64,000 nt of DNA, taken from NCBI GenBank assembly GCA_900291925.1, contig UWYS01000001.1, forward strand, positions 930,001 through 994,000. Direction: 5' to 3'. This stretch comes from Thecaphora thlaspeos. Its lineage: Eukaryota > Basidiomycota > Ustilaginomycetes > Urocystidales > Glomosporiaceae. The translations under genes were made by a program, and so were the position numbers. Below the pieces are notes generated by a model. That model saw only the letters and a program-made list of their open reading frames with translations, was not told where the DNA came from and searched no databases. This document shows, in pieces, positions 32,775 through 44,896 of this stretch (positions within the stretch are counted from its first letter, which is position 1; the number at the start of each line of letters is the position of its first letter).

Positions 32775-34537
32775 ATGAGACTACCGCGCAGCCTATTCGC
32801 CTCCGCAGTATCGACGACAGCACGCCGCGTTCTCCTCCCACCTGTGCCACCGTTGCTGGCCCGCATGGCGCCCAGCCAGCGTACCATGCGCAGCGGCAGG
32901 GTCAGCCGTTCCGTCTTACCCTCTCACGCCGGCATCTCCACCACCGCCGTCGCTGCTGCGACCGTCGAGCCCGCGCCGGTCGATGGCGCCGGCGCCTCCG
33001 ACTCCCCGCCGCCTCCGACCAAAGAATCGCCGAGAAAGCGCCGCAGAGTCACCGACGCCGACGACCATGTCGATGCAACGTCCGCCGGCCCTGCCAAAGC
33101 CGTGGCTTTAAAAGTCAAGACCGAGGCGACCGTCAGCTCTACGAAACAGGGCAAGGGAAAAGCTGCAGTGAACAAGGAAAATCCTTCCGCTACCGTCTCA
33201 ATCCCAGATGACAAGCCCCGGCGGGCCAGCGCAAAGAAGAGCGCCGCCGCCGCTTCGACGCCCGAAGTCTTTCCCCCACGTATCCAAGGATCGACGCACT
33301 ACGTCGGCGCCCACATCTCGTCGGCTGGCGGCGTCGAAAACGCCCCTGTCAACGCGCTCCGGATCGGCGGCAATGCCTTCTCGCTCTTTGTCCGTCCCAA
33401 GATGCAATGGGCCTCGAAGCCCTTTAGCGAGACCAACACGTCGCGGTTCATGGCGCGCGCCAAAGAGCATGGCTACGGCGTCGACCATGTGGTCCCGCAT
33501 GGCTGCTACCTCATCAATCTGGCCAACCCGGACAAGGAGAAGCGTGACAAGTCCTTCGAGGCCTTCCTTGACGACCTGCAGAGGTGCGAGGCGCTCGGCG
33601 TCAAGCTCTACAACTTCCACCCGGGCAGCACCACGGGCGGATGCGACAAGGAGCAAGGCCTCGAGTACATCGCGGAGGCCATCAACAAGGCCCACGGCCT
33701 GACGAAGAGCGTCGTCATCCTGATCGAGAACATGGCCGGGGCGGGCAATCTGGTGGGCGGCACGTTCGAAGAGCTGAGGGACATAATCAGTGAGCAGCGG
33801 CGACCGGCCACCCTCTTTTCATCCGCGCCTGACGCTTGTTCCATGCTGACGCCTCGCACTCTGTTCTCTGCGGTCGCAACGTCCAGACTCGGTCAAGGAC
33901 AAGTCGCGCGTCGGCATCTGCCTCGACACCTGCCACGCCTTCGCGGCCGGCTACGACCTGCGCACGCAGGAGGCGTACGACGCGACCATGTCGGAGCTCT
34001 CGTCGATCGTCGGGTTCGAGTACGTCAAGGCGGTCCACCTCAACGACAGCAAGACGCCGCTCAAGTCGCACAAGGATCGGCACGAAAACATTGGCGTGGG
34101 CCATATCGGCCTGTATGCCTTCTACGCATTGATGAACGACAAGCGCTTCGCCGGCATGCCGTTGATCCTCGAGACGCCCGGTGGCGAAGACGCGGTGATG
34201 CACGAGGTGTGGAAACGCGAGGTGGCTGCGTTGGTAAGATCCTAGATGCGGACGTCCAATGGCGCGATGGGGGACAGAGTATGGCTTCGTAGAGCTTCTC
34301 GCGTTCTGACATCTCCCCCTCCCACCCCACCTTGTCGCACCGCCACGATCTCAGTACTCTCTGCAAAACCTCCCTCCCACCCCTTGCAGCTGGAGCGTGG
34401 CGAACACCCTGCTCTCAGAAGTACAACAGATCCGACTCGGCTCTAAATCCGTGGAGGCAGGCAAAAAGGTGACTACCAAAACGAAGCGTGGGCCAACGAA
34501 GGGTACTGTAAAGACGGAGGAGTCGGACAGCGACTGA
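32775..34537 (+). CDS. APN1: AP endonuclease 1 (endonuclease IV family)
   Basis: Zn-dependent AP endonuclease and 3'-diesterase of base-excision repair. Exons 32775-33789, 33887-34233 and 34355-34537 (514 residues). The N-terminus MRLPRSLFASAVSTTARRVL looks mitochondrial and SPRKRRRV at about residue 85 looks nuclear, suggesting dual targeting. The barrel begins near residue 175: THYVGAHISSAGG, DHVVPHGCYLINLANPD, LYNFHPGSTTGG, VVILIENMAGAGN, VGICLDTCHAFAAGYDLRT, VHLNDSKTPLKSHKDRHENI and LILETPGGEDAV; these carry the nine Zn ligands (His, Glu, Asp). The last exon is less certain: the TCTCAG acceptor gives REVAALYSLQ and a Lys-rich tail ending VKTEESDSD. A later TTGCAG acceptor at about 34390 would give a shorter, different tail. 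Confidence 0.92.
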
Positions 34538-35404
34538 CTGCGGCCAATGCAGACGATACGCTAGCGCCATGACGATCGACACTAGCGATGTAGCTAGGAA
34601 ACGAGTGAAAGCTGGATGCGTATCAAAGAAGAGCATGATGGAGGATACCATCGAGTGCGTGCGGGTGTAGGTGTAGGTGTGGGTGTGGAAGGAGATTTGC
34701 GTAGTGACAAGATCGTAGACCCAAGTACGGAAAGGAAATACGGGCAGTTGCTGATGCCGACGAAGGAGGAAGAGTCGATTGCATCGTTGTAACACCAAAC
34801 GACGACGACGAGGGATGTGATGGTCGAAATTCCGCAACTTGTCCCGTTCCTTGTCCATCGTGATTCCGAGAGGTTCCAGAAACGTCGGGTGATAGAGGTG
34901 GGAGCCAGAACGGTCGATGAAGTCGGAAAACGTGTACTCCGTTCACGGATAGTACCATACCGTCCCGGTTGGACAGGGAAAAGTGCGGTGCGAGAATTAC
35001 ATTCATTGTTGATCTTGAAGCAGTTGGGCTTGCGTTACGGTCGGGAGTCTCCTCCGGTCGGGGAAAAGGTGCTTGTGTTTGACCCTTGGATGAGCTGGCT
35101 TCGCTTCTTCGACATCCAGCGGAAAGTCGACTGTTCCCTTCACACCAGCTCAACCTCTCCCGGACCGGGGCTTGACATGATCAGCACGAACGCAAGCAGG
35201 GAAGATGAGGGCTGGAATAGGTGGGTTTGGTGTTGCATGAGAACCACACCAACGCCCGCCGGTGCAAGGTCCATCATCAGGCGCGAATAATAGAGAAGGG
35301 TAGTCACCACCGCCGGACCGTCCGTCCGCCAGCGAGCTGCGAAATGGCGGACAAAGGGGTCGCCAAACGAACGCGTCATCCCCTCGTTCCTCCAACATCC
35401 GCCA
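34538..35404. other. convergent intergenic region APN1/SF3A1
   Basis: 867 bp between two convergent genes. It contains a GTGTAGGTGTAGGTGTGGGT minisatellite-like stretch at about 34668-34688. ORFs on either strand lack motifs and coding character. Confidence 0.5.
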
Positions 35405-37876
35405 CTACTTCCGGAGGACGAGCTCGACCTCGTCTCCCTCCTCCAAATTCCAGCTCGCAGCCGTGCTCTTCAACGTCGCCGCCTTGCCGCCCACCCTGAG
35501 CTTCAGCTTGCTCGCTCCGACCTGGCTGTGCAGCACGGTCGCATGCACCCAGTCCCGGATACTGCCCATCGATGCCGTTGGCGCAATCTCGAAATCGAGC
35601 AGCGACCCGTCGGCGTGTGGTGAGACGGACGTCGCATCGGGTAGGCGGACCTTGACGGTCACCGGGTTCGGGTGGGCCGCGAGCCAGGCGGATTCCGAGT
35701 GGAGCTTGCCGCCGTCTGTCGGTTTCGTCAGCGGCTCGTCTGGACGAGGGGAGGGAGAGGCGGCGGCGGTGTCCAGTGTGGGTCGTTGTAGCGCGGGCTG
35801 GCCAGAGGGTTCCGTCGAGGCGGGCCGCTTCTGGCCCAGTACCGTGGAGGGATCTGGCGATGGGCCGCCACCGAGGGCAGCGAGGCGCGAAGGGTGCATC
35901 GTCGACGCCGGTGCGGGAGTCGGCGACCCTCCTGCCGCACCACCAGCTCCACCGGGCGAGGCGAGGGCCGCCGTCGCAGGCGGCCCTTCTTCGCCCGGCA
36001 GCAGCGGCCTTGGCGGAAGGCTGGAGCCAGGTGGCGGCGCCGGCAGCGGCGTCGAGCTCTGCGCCTCGTCCTCGCCATCGGCCGGCACAGGAAATTGCGG
36101 TCCGAAGCTGGGGGCCGCCGGCTTCTGCGGCTTCCTGTGCAGCTGGTTCATCTGGTCCTCGAGGTCCCTGTTCTTCTGGTACATGTCCTTGGCCGTATCC
36201 TTGCTCCTAGCGTGGCCGTCCCAGATGATCTTCTCCTTCTCGCGCGCCAGACGCTTCTCCTCAGCCTCCCGCCTTGCGCGCGCCGCTTCTTCGGTCTCAG
36301 TGCCAAAGATGTCGGTCCTTGACGAGGCAAACTGGCGCAGGAAGTGGGTCGGATCGGCGCCCGCCTGGAGCGCCGCCTGCTGTGCCTTTTTGGCCTCGAG
36401 CTCGGCGCGCTGCTCGCGGTACTTGGGGTTGAGCAGCTCGAAGCGGACGTGCTCGGCCATTTCGTCCACAGCGATCTGCTCGCCGCAGACGGGACACTGC
36501 GTCATCTGCGGTCCCTTCTGCTGGCGCCCGACAATGCCTCGCGGGACGTAATCCTTGCGAACCTTGATCGGCGCCTGCCCGTCGGCGCGCCTGACATCGT
36601 CCGTCGTCGTCGTCGCTGCCGCAGCCGTTGTCACAGGGGCGTCTGCTTCTTCCGCCTCGTCGCCGCTGTTGTCCATCTCCATCTCCATGTCCTCTTCTTC
36701 TGCCTTCTTGGCCGCGGCGGCGGCGTCGGTGCGCTTGGCGGCGGCAGAGGAAGATGATGGGCCGCCGCCGCCAGGCATCTCGAGCTCCTCGACCTCCTCC
36801 TCGCCGTCAAGGCGCCCTGCAGCTCCCTCTCCGCCCTCGGACTCCATGATCATGGCGGCCATCCTCTTTTGCGCCATTGTCATGGACTCGACCTCGCGGA
36901 GGGAGCGCGGCGGCGGAAGGTCGACGTGTTGGTCTGCGTCGGTCAGCTCGACGGTGCCGACGACGACAAAGTCCTGCCAGTCGATCTCGTCGAAGGCAGC
37001 CTGCTGCTCCTTTTGAAGTTGGTCGGACTTTTTGTGCTTCTCGCTCGCCCACTTTTCAAACTCGGCGCGCTTCCTGGCCTTCTCGAGCAGGCGGGGCCGG
37101 CTGCCCCCGGCGCCTGCGCCCGTGGCGGGCCTGGCACGGTCGTGGTCGGTGGTGCCGTACGCGCCGAGCTTTACATTTGCGAGCAGCTCGGTAGGCAGAT
37201 GCATGACCTTCTGGTACTGCTCGACGAGGCGATTGAAGTAGCCGTGGAGCGAGTGCGAGGGGCGGAGGAATTCGAACTGGAACGAGCGCGCCTCGCGCGC
37301 CTGAAGCGCGGAGGCGAACGATCTGCCCTTGCGCGCGGTGAAGAGGGCGGTGAGTTTGATGATGTCGAGGTCGATGGCGGTGATGTTCGGCAGGTCGGCG
37401 GAGAACCCAAAGGGCTGCGGTTCCTCGGGGCCTTGGTCGTCGAGATCGAGCTGCTGCTGGGCGGTGAGTGGGGCGCCGCCTGACTGGGAGGGCGGTTGTG
37501 TTGCACCGTTGGCGGCGGCGGCGGCGGCGGCGGCGACGGCTGGTGGTGTTGACTGCTGGTGTGCGTCTGGGTTCTTTGCGGCGTCGATGCGCTGGAGGTA
37601 GTAAGGGTGGTAGGTATCGTCTTGATTGAGGAAGCTGAACTTGGGGTTGTTGCTTTCTGCCGACTTGATCTTTGCCTCGAAAGAGGGGCCGACGCGTGCG
37701 ACAAAGTCTGCCGTCTTGTCTACGGTGGTGCGGATGTCGGGAGGCGGGAAGATGAGGCCGCCGGACGAAAACTTTGGCCTGGTGGCTGGCGGCGGTGATG
37801 CAGCTGCGGATGGCGAGCCATCGGATGCATGGGCGTCGCCATTGGCGGGAGGCGGAAGATTGAGGCTGGGAGCCAT
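35405..37876 (-). CDS. splicing factor 3A subunit 1 (SF3a120/Prp21-like)
   Basis: U2 snRNP component needed for prespliceosome assembly. Single exon, 823 residues from the ATG at 37876. SURP1 at about residues 48-97 (TTVDKTADFVARVGPSFEAK ... YHPYYLQRI), an Ala/Gln-rich linker, SURP2 at about 165-222 (DIIKLTALFTARKGRSFASAL ... HGYFNRLVEQYQKVM), the SF3a60-binding region with EIDWQDFVVVGTVE, acidic and poly-Ala inserts, a CPVCGEQIAVDEMAEHVRFEL segment, a charged helix (AREKEKIIWDGH), a Pro-rich region, and a C-terminal ubiquitin-like domain (TVKVRLPDATSV ... NLEEGDEVELVLRK). The usual length for animals is about 790. Absence of introns in a 2.5-kb gene is unusual beside its neighbours. The frame extends upstream, but residues before this ATG are low complexity. 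Confidence 0.93.
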   Translation of the reverse strand: MAPSLNLPPPANGDAHASDGSPSAAASPPPATRPKFSSGGLIFPPPDIRTTVDKTADFVARVGPSFEAKIKSAESNNPKFSFLNQDDTYHPYYLQRIDAAKNPDAHQQSTPPAVAAAAAAAANGATQPPSQSGGAPLTAQQQLDLDDQGPEEPQPFGFSADLPNITAIDLDIIKLTALFTARKGRSFASALQAREARSFQFEFLRPSHSLHGYFNRLVEQYQKVMHLPTELLANVKLGAYGTTDHDRARPATGAGAGGSRPRLLEKARKRAEFEKWASEKHKKSDQLQKEQQAAFDEIDWQDFVVVGTVELTDADQHVDLPPPRSLREVESMTMAQKRMAAMIMESEGGEGAAGRLDGEEEVEELEMPGGGGPSSSSAAAKRTDAAAAAKKAEEEDMEMEMDNSGDEAEEADAPVTTAAAATTTTDDVRRADGQAPIKVRKDYVPRGIVGRQQKGPQMTQCPVCGEQIAVDEMAEHVRFELLNPKYREQRAELEAKKAQQAALQAGADPTHFLRQFASSRTDIFGTETEEAARARREAEEKRLAREKEKIIWDGHARSKDTAKDMYQKNRDLEDQMNQLHRKPQKPAAPSFGPQFPVPADGEDEAQSSTPLPAPPPGSSLPPRPLLPGEEGPPATAALASPGGAGGAAGGSPTPAPASTMHPSRLAALGGGPSPDPSTVLGQKRPASTEPSGQPALQRPTLDTAAASPSPRPDEPLTKPTDGGKLHSESAWLAAHPNPVTVKVRLPDATSVSPHADGSLLDFEIAPTASMGSIRDWVHATVLHSQVGASKLKLRVGGKAATLKSTAASWNLEEGDEVELVLRK

Positions 37877-38403
37877 GGCAGTGGAATGCGCCTTCTGGCG
37901 GAGGCGGCGGGTCAAGGGGGAGAGTGGGCCGTCAAGGTGGTGGTGATGGTGGAGGAGGAGGAGGAAGAGGAAGAGGAGCATGGGGACGAGACAAGGAGGC
38001 GCTGCTCGCCCCGCCTTGCGACCGGGCTGCAGCTCCACTTTTTGCATGGCGTGCTTCGGAACCGCGATTTTGGCGTCCATTTTTGGGGGCGCTTTTATAA
38101 GACGGCCGAGAGAACAGGCAGGCAGGCGAGGCAGGAAGGCAACGGCCGCCTCTCCCATAAACGCCACCGGCACACAATCAGCCAGCGAGTCACTTCTACC
38201 ATCCACTCGACTGTACTCTCACCCCGCTCACCTTCACCATCGCAACCCTCGCCCCCACACTCGCAGCCAGCCCCGTGATTCTTGCTGCGTTCAGCAAAGC
38301 ACAAAGCGCAGCTCCTCCCCCCCTTCATGATGAACGCCGTACGTACATGGCTCCCTCCCGCCCTCGCTCTCCCTCCTGCTCCTGACACCTCCCCTCTCAC
38401 ACC
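37877..38403. other. divergent promoter region SF3A1/TRP2
   Basis: 527 bp shared by two divergent housekeeping genes. A TTTTATAAG element at 38092-38100 may serve as TATA. A potential upstream ATGATG at 38327-38332 followed by a GTACGT donor-like site precedes the TRP2 start and could be a 5' leader exon or upstream ORF. Confidence 0.5.
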
Positions 38404-40419
38404 ATGCCCTCTCTCCACCCCGCCGCAAAGTCCCACTTCTCGCCCTCCCTCGCCGAGGTAGAGGCAAAGCTGCTCGGACCAGCGGCCGCTGGCAATATCA
38501 TGCCCATCTACGCCAGCCTCCCCTCGGACCTGTTGACGCCCGTCACCGCATACCTCAAGCTCTCAAACGGCGCAGACACCGCTAAGCGCAGCTTCCTCTT
38601 CGAAAGCGTTACCGGCGGCGAAAAGATTGCACGCTACAGCTCCATCGGCGCAGACCCCTTCAGCATCCTCCGCTCCGGTCCCGGCCTCGACGTACAGGGC
38701 GATCCACTCCTAGCCATCGAGAAGGAGCTCGCAAAGTACAAGTACATCCCCGTACCCGGGCTACCCACGTTCACTGGTGAGTAGCGCCGTCCCCGCTCCC
38801 GGCTATCTCTCTACCCCAGCAGGCAGGCAAGCAGGTACACCTGCCACCAGTGCTGCGAGGCTGATGATGGCTAAAGCGCTCTCGTCGTTTGCCCTGCTTC
38901 CCCTCCCCTCACCACCACCACCAACGCAGGCGGAGCGATCGGCTACATCAGCTACGACTGCGTCCAGTACTTTGAGCCTCGCACAAAGCGCGACCTCAAG
39001 GACATCCTCGGTATCCCAGAGAGCGTCTTTATGTTCTGTGACAGCATCGTCATCTTTGATCATGTCTACAACACCATCCACTGCGTCTCCCACCTCCACC
39101 TCCCCTCGCCAGCCCCCGCCTCGTCTTCCAACGCTGCCTCTTCGTCGAGCGGCCCGGACCGCCGCGCCAAGGTCGCCTCGCTCTACGATGAGGCCTGCTC
39201 CAAGGTCAAGGCGCTGATCGCGACGCTCTCGACCGACACGACACTCCAACCAGTCCAGCCGCCCATCCTGCCCGGCCAGGAGGCCGTCTCCAACGTCGGC
39301 AAAGAGGGCTACGAAGGGTTCGTCACCAGCCTCAGGCAGAACATCGTCAAGGGCGACATTATCCAGGCGGTCCCCTCGCAGCGGCTCAAGCGCCGGACAA
39401 CGCTCCACCCTTTCAACTGCTACCGACACCTCAGGCAGGTCAACCCGTCGCCCTACATGTTTTACGTCGACTGCGGCGACTGCCAGCTGGTCGGCGCCAG
39501 CCCAGAGACGCTCTGCAAGATCGAAAAGGGCAAGGTGGCCGTACACGCCATCGCCGGCACAGTCAAGCGCGGCAAGTCGGACGAAGGTAGGTCGACGTGC
39601 CGCCGCTGCAGGCAGGGCACGCTGTCGTGGGGGTCCGTTGCGCTGGCTACTTTCGACTGACTGACTCGACCCACTCTCTCCCCCCGCCTCTCATCGCTCG
39701 CCCTGCGCCTCCGGGTCGCTCCACCCGTAGAGGACGAAGAGCTAGCCTCGCAGCTTGTTGGCTCGATCAAGGATCAGGCCGAGCACGTCATGCTCGTCGA
39801 CCTCGCGCGCAACGACGTCAACCGCGTCTGCGACCCGCTCACCACCACCGTTGAGTCCTTTATGAAGGTGGAGAAGTTCTCGCACGTCATGCACCTTACT
39901 TCGCGGATCACGGGCATGCTGCGCTCCGGCAAGTCGCGCTTCGACGCGCTGCGCTCCATCTTCCCCGCGGGCACCGTCAGCGGCGCGCCCAAGATCCGCG
40001 CGATTGAGCTGGTCAGCGAGCTGGAAAAGGAGAAGCGCGGTGTCTACGCCGGCGCCGTGGGCCGGATCGACTTTGCCGAGAGGGAGATGGACGTCTGCAT
40101 CGCCATCAGGACCATGACGTTCAAGGACGGACATGCCTACCTCCAGGCCGGAGGTGGCATCGTGTACGACTCGATCGAGGAGGATGAGTACATCGAGACG
40201 ATCAACAAGCTCGGCGCCAACATCAGGTGCATCGCCCAGGCGGAAGGTGAGTGCGGCGCCCATGCACGCGCAGGTATACCTTTTCAGTCTCGGTCTCGGT
40301 CTCAGTCTCGGTCTCATCCTTCTATCGTCTCACCCGATCACTCTGCTGACCCTTCCTCTTGGTGTCTGCTGCCCCTTTCCCCTGCCGCAGAGTACTACTC
40401 TTCAAGAGAAGAGGCTTGA
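38404..40419 (+). CDS. TRP2: anthranilate synthase component I
   Basis: Converts chorismate and glutamine (via component II) to anthranilate, first committed step of tryptophan synthesis. Exons 38404-38776, 38930-39586, 39731-40246 and 40391-40419, all phase 1 introns, give 524 residues, the usual length. N-terminal regulatory half contains [18 protein letters not shown], including the tryptophan-feedback region around LFES. The catalytic half has ATVKRG-type [57 protein letters not shown] and [19 protein letters not shown]. The tiny last exon (EYYSSREEA) is required by phase. No component II domain is fused, so this is the separate-subunit form. Confidence 0.94.
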
Positions 40420-40769
40420 GGTGCCCGTGGCCTCAAGCGTTCAACGAGAAACTAGATTAGAAGGCAACGGCCGTGCTAAGTTATGCCGAATGGACTCTAC
40501 TCTTGTTCTCCACATCCATCCAGATCGCCAGCGCTGGCGCAGACAAAACAGTACAGCACGTTGTCACCGCGAGCCGGGCTGGGAAAAGCCATGGAGAAGC
40601 AGGTACGATTTCTACTAACGATTGTGAAGTGTCTGTAACGAGGGATGCAAAGAGCGATACGGTATGGTAAGAGAGACGAGACGACGAAGACAAGTGCAAA
40701 GGGGAGGTAGGAGTGAGACTAAGAGTGAAGAGAAACCGAATGAGCACGCACGCCCGATAGAGAATCCAC
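40420..40769. other. convergent intergenic region
   Basis: 350 bp between the 3' ends of TRP2 and the Ser-rich gene. Nothing recognised. Confidence 0.5.
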
Positions 40770-43353
40770 TTAGACACGTTCCTCGCGCGCGGCGATGTGC
40801 GTCGTCGTAGGCTGCAGCTCCACCTTGTCGTCAATCCTCGAACTGTAGTCGTCCAGGAAATCGTACAAGCTGACTCTAAGTCCTCGTTCGGAGGAAACAT
40901 CACCGGACACCTTGCGAGGGTGGGATGTGGTTCCAAGTCGTGAAGATGTCGAAGGGTGAACGTGGACAAGATCGACTTGGACATCTTCTGATGATCGGAT
41001 GGAGGTTGGTACGCTCTCGAGACGACGATGAGGTCGAGGCGCGTTCGTACTGGTAGCAGCAGGGGCACGGACGGTCTTGACGTCCCCACTGCCGCCGCCG
41101 TAGTGCGACGATGACGTTGACGTCGGGACGATGTGGACGGCGCGATGATGCGATGAAGGATAGGACACCATGTCGAGGTTCGTAGGTCCCTCCCTCGATC
41201 GCTGTCTCTGCCCTTGTCAGACTCTTCGACTGCCTCGACGTCTTACCGTCTCCCCCGCTCACTTTTCGACTCCTAGCACCGAGACTTTGAAAGAACCTTG
41301 TCGTCTTGCTCTTTCCCTTGAGAAGGGTTGGAACTTGTCCCTGGTCCTTATCAGCTAGAATAGATTCGAGGGTGGGTCGATGGGCGATTTGGGCGATTTC
41401 GTCGCGAGACATTCGCGAAGAGTTGAGAAAGTCGACCAGCAAGACGACTCGTTTCGAGGCTGTAGCTGTAGCTGTGCCACGACGCAGGACGAGAGGGGAG
41501 GAACGTGCTGTCTCGTCGGAGTCGAGGTCGGACGTAGCTCCCTCGATGATCGACGTGGTCAGCTGACGAGGGGCGTAGCGTTGGTCGTTCGACGCTGACA
41601 AGATCGACGTCGAGGTGCGCCGCAGGCTGGAGATCGAAATGCCGCCACAAGGTTGCATCGAGGTGGAAGGGCTAGGGCTGGATTCGACTGCATTGCTCTG
41701 TTCCATCGCAGGCGACGATGAAGAGGAAGCGAACGGTTCGCTGCTGCTCTGCAACACCTGCCCTTCGCTCGTCGTCGCCGGGACCATCTCGTCAAAGCTC
41801 GGCGGGGGCTTCCTCGCCATTTGCTGCTGCTGCTGCTGTTTGACCTGTCGCATTCCACCGTCCGCCACCGCCACCGGCGTGACGTTGCGCACCAGGCTAG
41901 CCTCCTCCTGCATCAGGCCCAACTGTGCCTCGGTGAGGACGAGGTTAGAGCGAAGCGTTCGGTACTGTCTTTCCATGTCGTCCTGTTCCTTTAGCGAGCG
42001 TGCGAGGGCGCGCGCTGTACGGTCTGCAGCTTCGAGGGCGAAACGAAGGGCGTATCGAAGCGCTTGTGACTCTTCGTCGCGTGCCTCTTGATCGCGCGCG
42101 ACGGCATCGGCGTCGGCTGCGATGGTGGTGGCGCTCGAGGAGGAGGAGGATGAGGAGGGTCTGGGAACGCTTTCGCACTGGTCGATGGGTAGGTAGGCCA
42201 ACACCCGGATCGCCTCGGCAAGCGCAGAGGCAGAAGGTCCGAACGACTTGCGCATGCTACTGCTACCGTTGCTGCCGCTGCTATCGGGTCGAACGTCCGA
42301 AGACGATCGAGAGTGAGAGACGGGGGAAGCGTTGGTCGTCGATTTGGTGGAGCTCTGGCGGATGAGATCGGCCGCGGTGCGGAGGGGCGAGCCGCTCTGA
42401 CCATACAGCGTCTGCAAGGCGTCGCCCAGTCTGCCAGAGATCAGCAGCGTCTCGATGACGCGTGCCCGAGCTCCGCTCTTGCAGCCCGACAGGGACCTCT
42501 TTCGTCCCGGCTGCGAGGCCGTCGAGGCCGTCGAGGTGGTCTCGTCGATGAGACTACTGCCTCGTGTCAAGGTCGAGACAGACTGACTTCGATCAAGCAT
42601 CTTTTCCAGCTGCAACGGCGGCGGCGCTGGGAACGAGGAGCTGCACACTCGTCCCTGCTTGCCGTCCCTCCTGGCCTCTTTGTCGCACGGCGTAGAAGAC
42701 ATCAACAAGGTGTGGTCCGTAGGTGGCGTAGAGGACCACGAGTCCTTGCTCGAGACAGTGGGCGAACAAAGGGACGACGACGAATCTTCGTCGCTGCTGC
42801 TCTGGCTGCTCGCGCTTCCGGCATGGTCGCCTTCCTCTGCGAATGCAGAGAGAGGGACGTAAGAGCGTTGGTGGCGCCTACGCTAGCTCCATTCGCCGCC
42901 CATGATTCTGGGAGGTTGCGAGATGGACTTTCCGGCGGAGACCGGGCAATTACCTTGGACGCCGCGATGGACAAGCGGTGCGGTAGAAGTCGTCGTCGAT
43001 GCCGCTACGATCCGGTCTGGTGCCGTCGTTTCTTTGGGCGTCACAGTGCTGAGCGGTGGCGGAGGCGGGAGGGCGCGACAGGCCGAGTTGCGCTTGGCGT
43101 GCGAACTGTGGCTGCTGCAGCTCATGCTTCGTCTTGGTTCGGGGAGTGGTGGCCAGATGGCGTTGGCTACGCGCGCCGTGTGGATGGTGGCTTTATCTTC
43201 GTCGTCGTCCTTGTCGGTGGTGGCGCACGATTCTGTGCCGAATCGCGGCGTGGCGAGAGGAGAGAGTGGGCGTAGCCTCTCACCTTGGCTGCTGCTGCTG
43301 CTGCTGCTGCTGCCAGTTCGCTGGGGCAGCGGTTGCAGGGTGAGTTCCGGCAT
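40770..43353 (-). CDS. uncharacterised Ser-rich protein with helical core
   Basis: Exons 43353-42954, 42836-41263 and 41207-40770. The 400-nt first exon, the AG|GAAGGC acceptor and the 55-nt second intron (GTGAGC...GGGCAG) all restore phase, giving 803 residues. Mostly Ser/Thr-rich disorder, with a helical part in the middle: RVIETLLISGRLGDALQTLY, AIRVLAYLPIDQCE, then a coiled coil (ALRYALRFALEAADRTARAL ... LVLTEAQLGLMQEEASL). A conserved-looking C-terminus is RGLRVSLYDFLDDYSSRIDD. No family recognised. The pattern (phospho-rich tails around one coiled coil) suggests a cytoskeletal or signalling scaffold, but that is a guess. A TATAAA on the minus strand lies only 13 bp above the chosen ATG, so the true start might be further downstream. 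Confidence 0.65.
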
Positions 43354-44896
43354 GGTTGACGTCGGTTTATATTGCGTGCTGGACCCGCCCAGCTCAGTCG
43401 TGTGGCTTTCGTGTGGGAGTTGGAGAGGGTCAGCTGAGCGGCGATAGAAGCCGGAAGCGTCGGCAAATGCCGACAATGACTTTGCGCACCGACGGGATTT
43501 GCGGCGGTCAGAAGCCAGCGTGGTAGACGGCTGGACAATGGACGGTCGACAGGCGGTGTGATCGGCGCCGAGGGTGGATCGAGGAGCGAGCTCCGAGGCG
43601 GGCAAACAGGGGGTAGGTAGGTAGAACGTGCGAGAAGGGTAAGGGGATGGACGGGGGGCCAAAGGAGGGAGGGGGACCGTACTGTATCTCTATCACGCAT
43701 CAGGGGCGGGACCCTCTCGCGTCGGCCCGTGCCGCCACTCTCGCCTCGTTTCGCGGGACGACAAAGTGGTGTCCCGTCCGCTCAGCAAGCCCGCCCGCGG
43801 CTGTCCCGTCAAAGGACCCGTTCCGAAACGACATCGGCAGCTGCCGCTCCTCTTTAGCTGATCCTCGCACTCTAGGCAACTCGCACTACTGTAGGCCGTC
43901 GATGAGCGATGCGCTACTAACAAAATAAGCGCCACAAATACTACACTTGTATGTACGGCGATGACACCACAGGCAGAAGCGCAGCTATGCATGTACAGTA
44001 CGGTGTTCACGGTGCATCGAGGGGACCGTGCTCGCACCTGCATCGTACGGTATTGCTGCGGTGATTGTCGCTTCTCGATGGCATTGCGACAAACAATATG
44101 TACAGGCATGAAGCATTCTCGCAGCGCCACACTTTGCACACGGTCAAGCTTTCTCGGGCTTGCGGCGTGGTTCCAGCTCGGGGCTTGGTCACGTTGTCGG
44201 AGCGTCTCGCTGTGCCGGGCCTTCCGAGACCTCTCGAGGACTAGCTCGTTGATGGCGGCAAAGAGCGCATCTCCTGTGGACTGTGGGAAAGATCTAGAAC
44301 AAAAGAAAAGTGCGTCGCTACCACACGCACTCGACGGGCGCGTGCCGCCTGCCGATCAAGATGGCGGCCATTGCTGAGCGCTAGGTCATGCACGTTGGTT
44401 CTGGTGTGCCAAATGGGGTGCTGGCTTGTTGCGGTGTGAGCAGAGGCAAGGCTAAGGCCGCTACTGGAGATGGCCGAGGGTATCTTTGCATACACATAGC
44501 TCGAGTGGTTACATAGGCGGCTGTCTTGCGAGGGATGTGGAACAGGAACGTATATAGCGTGGCTCAAAGCAGAGAGGGTCGAGCGGGTCGGGCCCTGCCG
44601 TGAGTGCGGAGGGGGGAAGGGTCACGGTACAGTACGGTGTCAGAACTTGTCCCCGCCGCTGCTGCAGGAGCGTGGAGGCGGCTGTGTGAGCTTGCTTCTT
44701 CTCCTCGGCCTTCCCACTGCAGGCACAAGGCGGCAAGCAGTGCACCGTGCGAGGCGTGCCGCGCGCTCGCGGAAGTCGGGAGACAAGAGCGAGCGAAAGC
44801 GTTCCTCCACCTTCGTACTAGCCTCACACCCTCGCCTTCCACGGCCACGCTCCATCGTCTCCAGGCCCTTCCTCGCCCCGCTCCTCATCCACCGCC
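43354..44896. other. divergent intergenic region, no gene supported
   Basis: 1.5 kb between the Ser-rich gene and GPI12. Several short ORFs of mixed composition, none with a motif. No tRNA-like A/B boxes found. The GPI12-proximal part is C/T-rich from about 44690. Confidence 0.5.

Noticed and set aside
34623..35153. 176-codon minus-strand ORF between APN1 and SF3A1
   Set aside because: Composition is erratic and no motif, signal or splice context supports it.
43961..44377. 138-codon ORF in the Ser-rich gene/GPI12 spacer
   Set aside because: Cysteine-rich by chance, no signal peptide, no homology recognised, and it lies in a probable promoter region.
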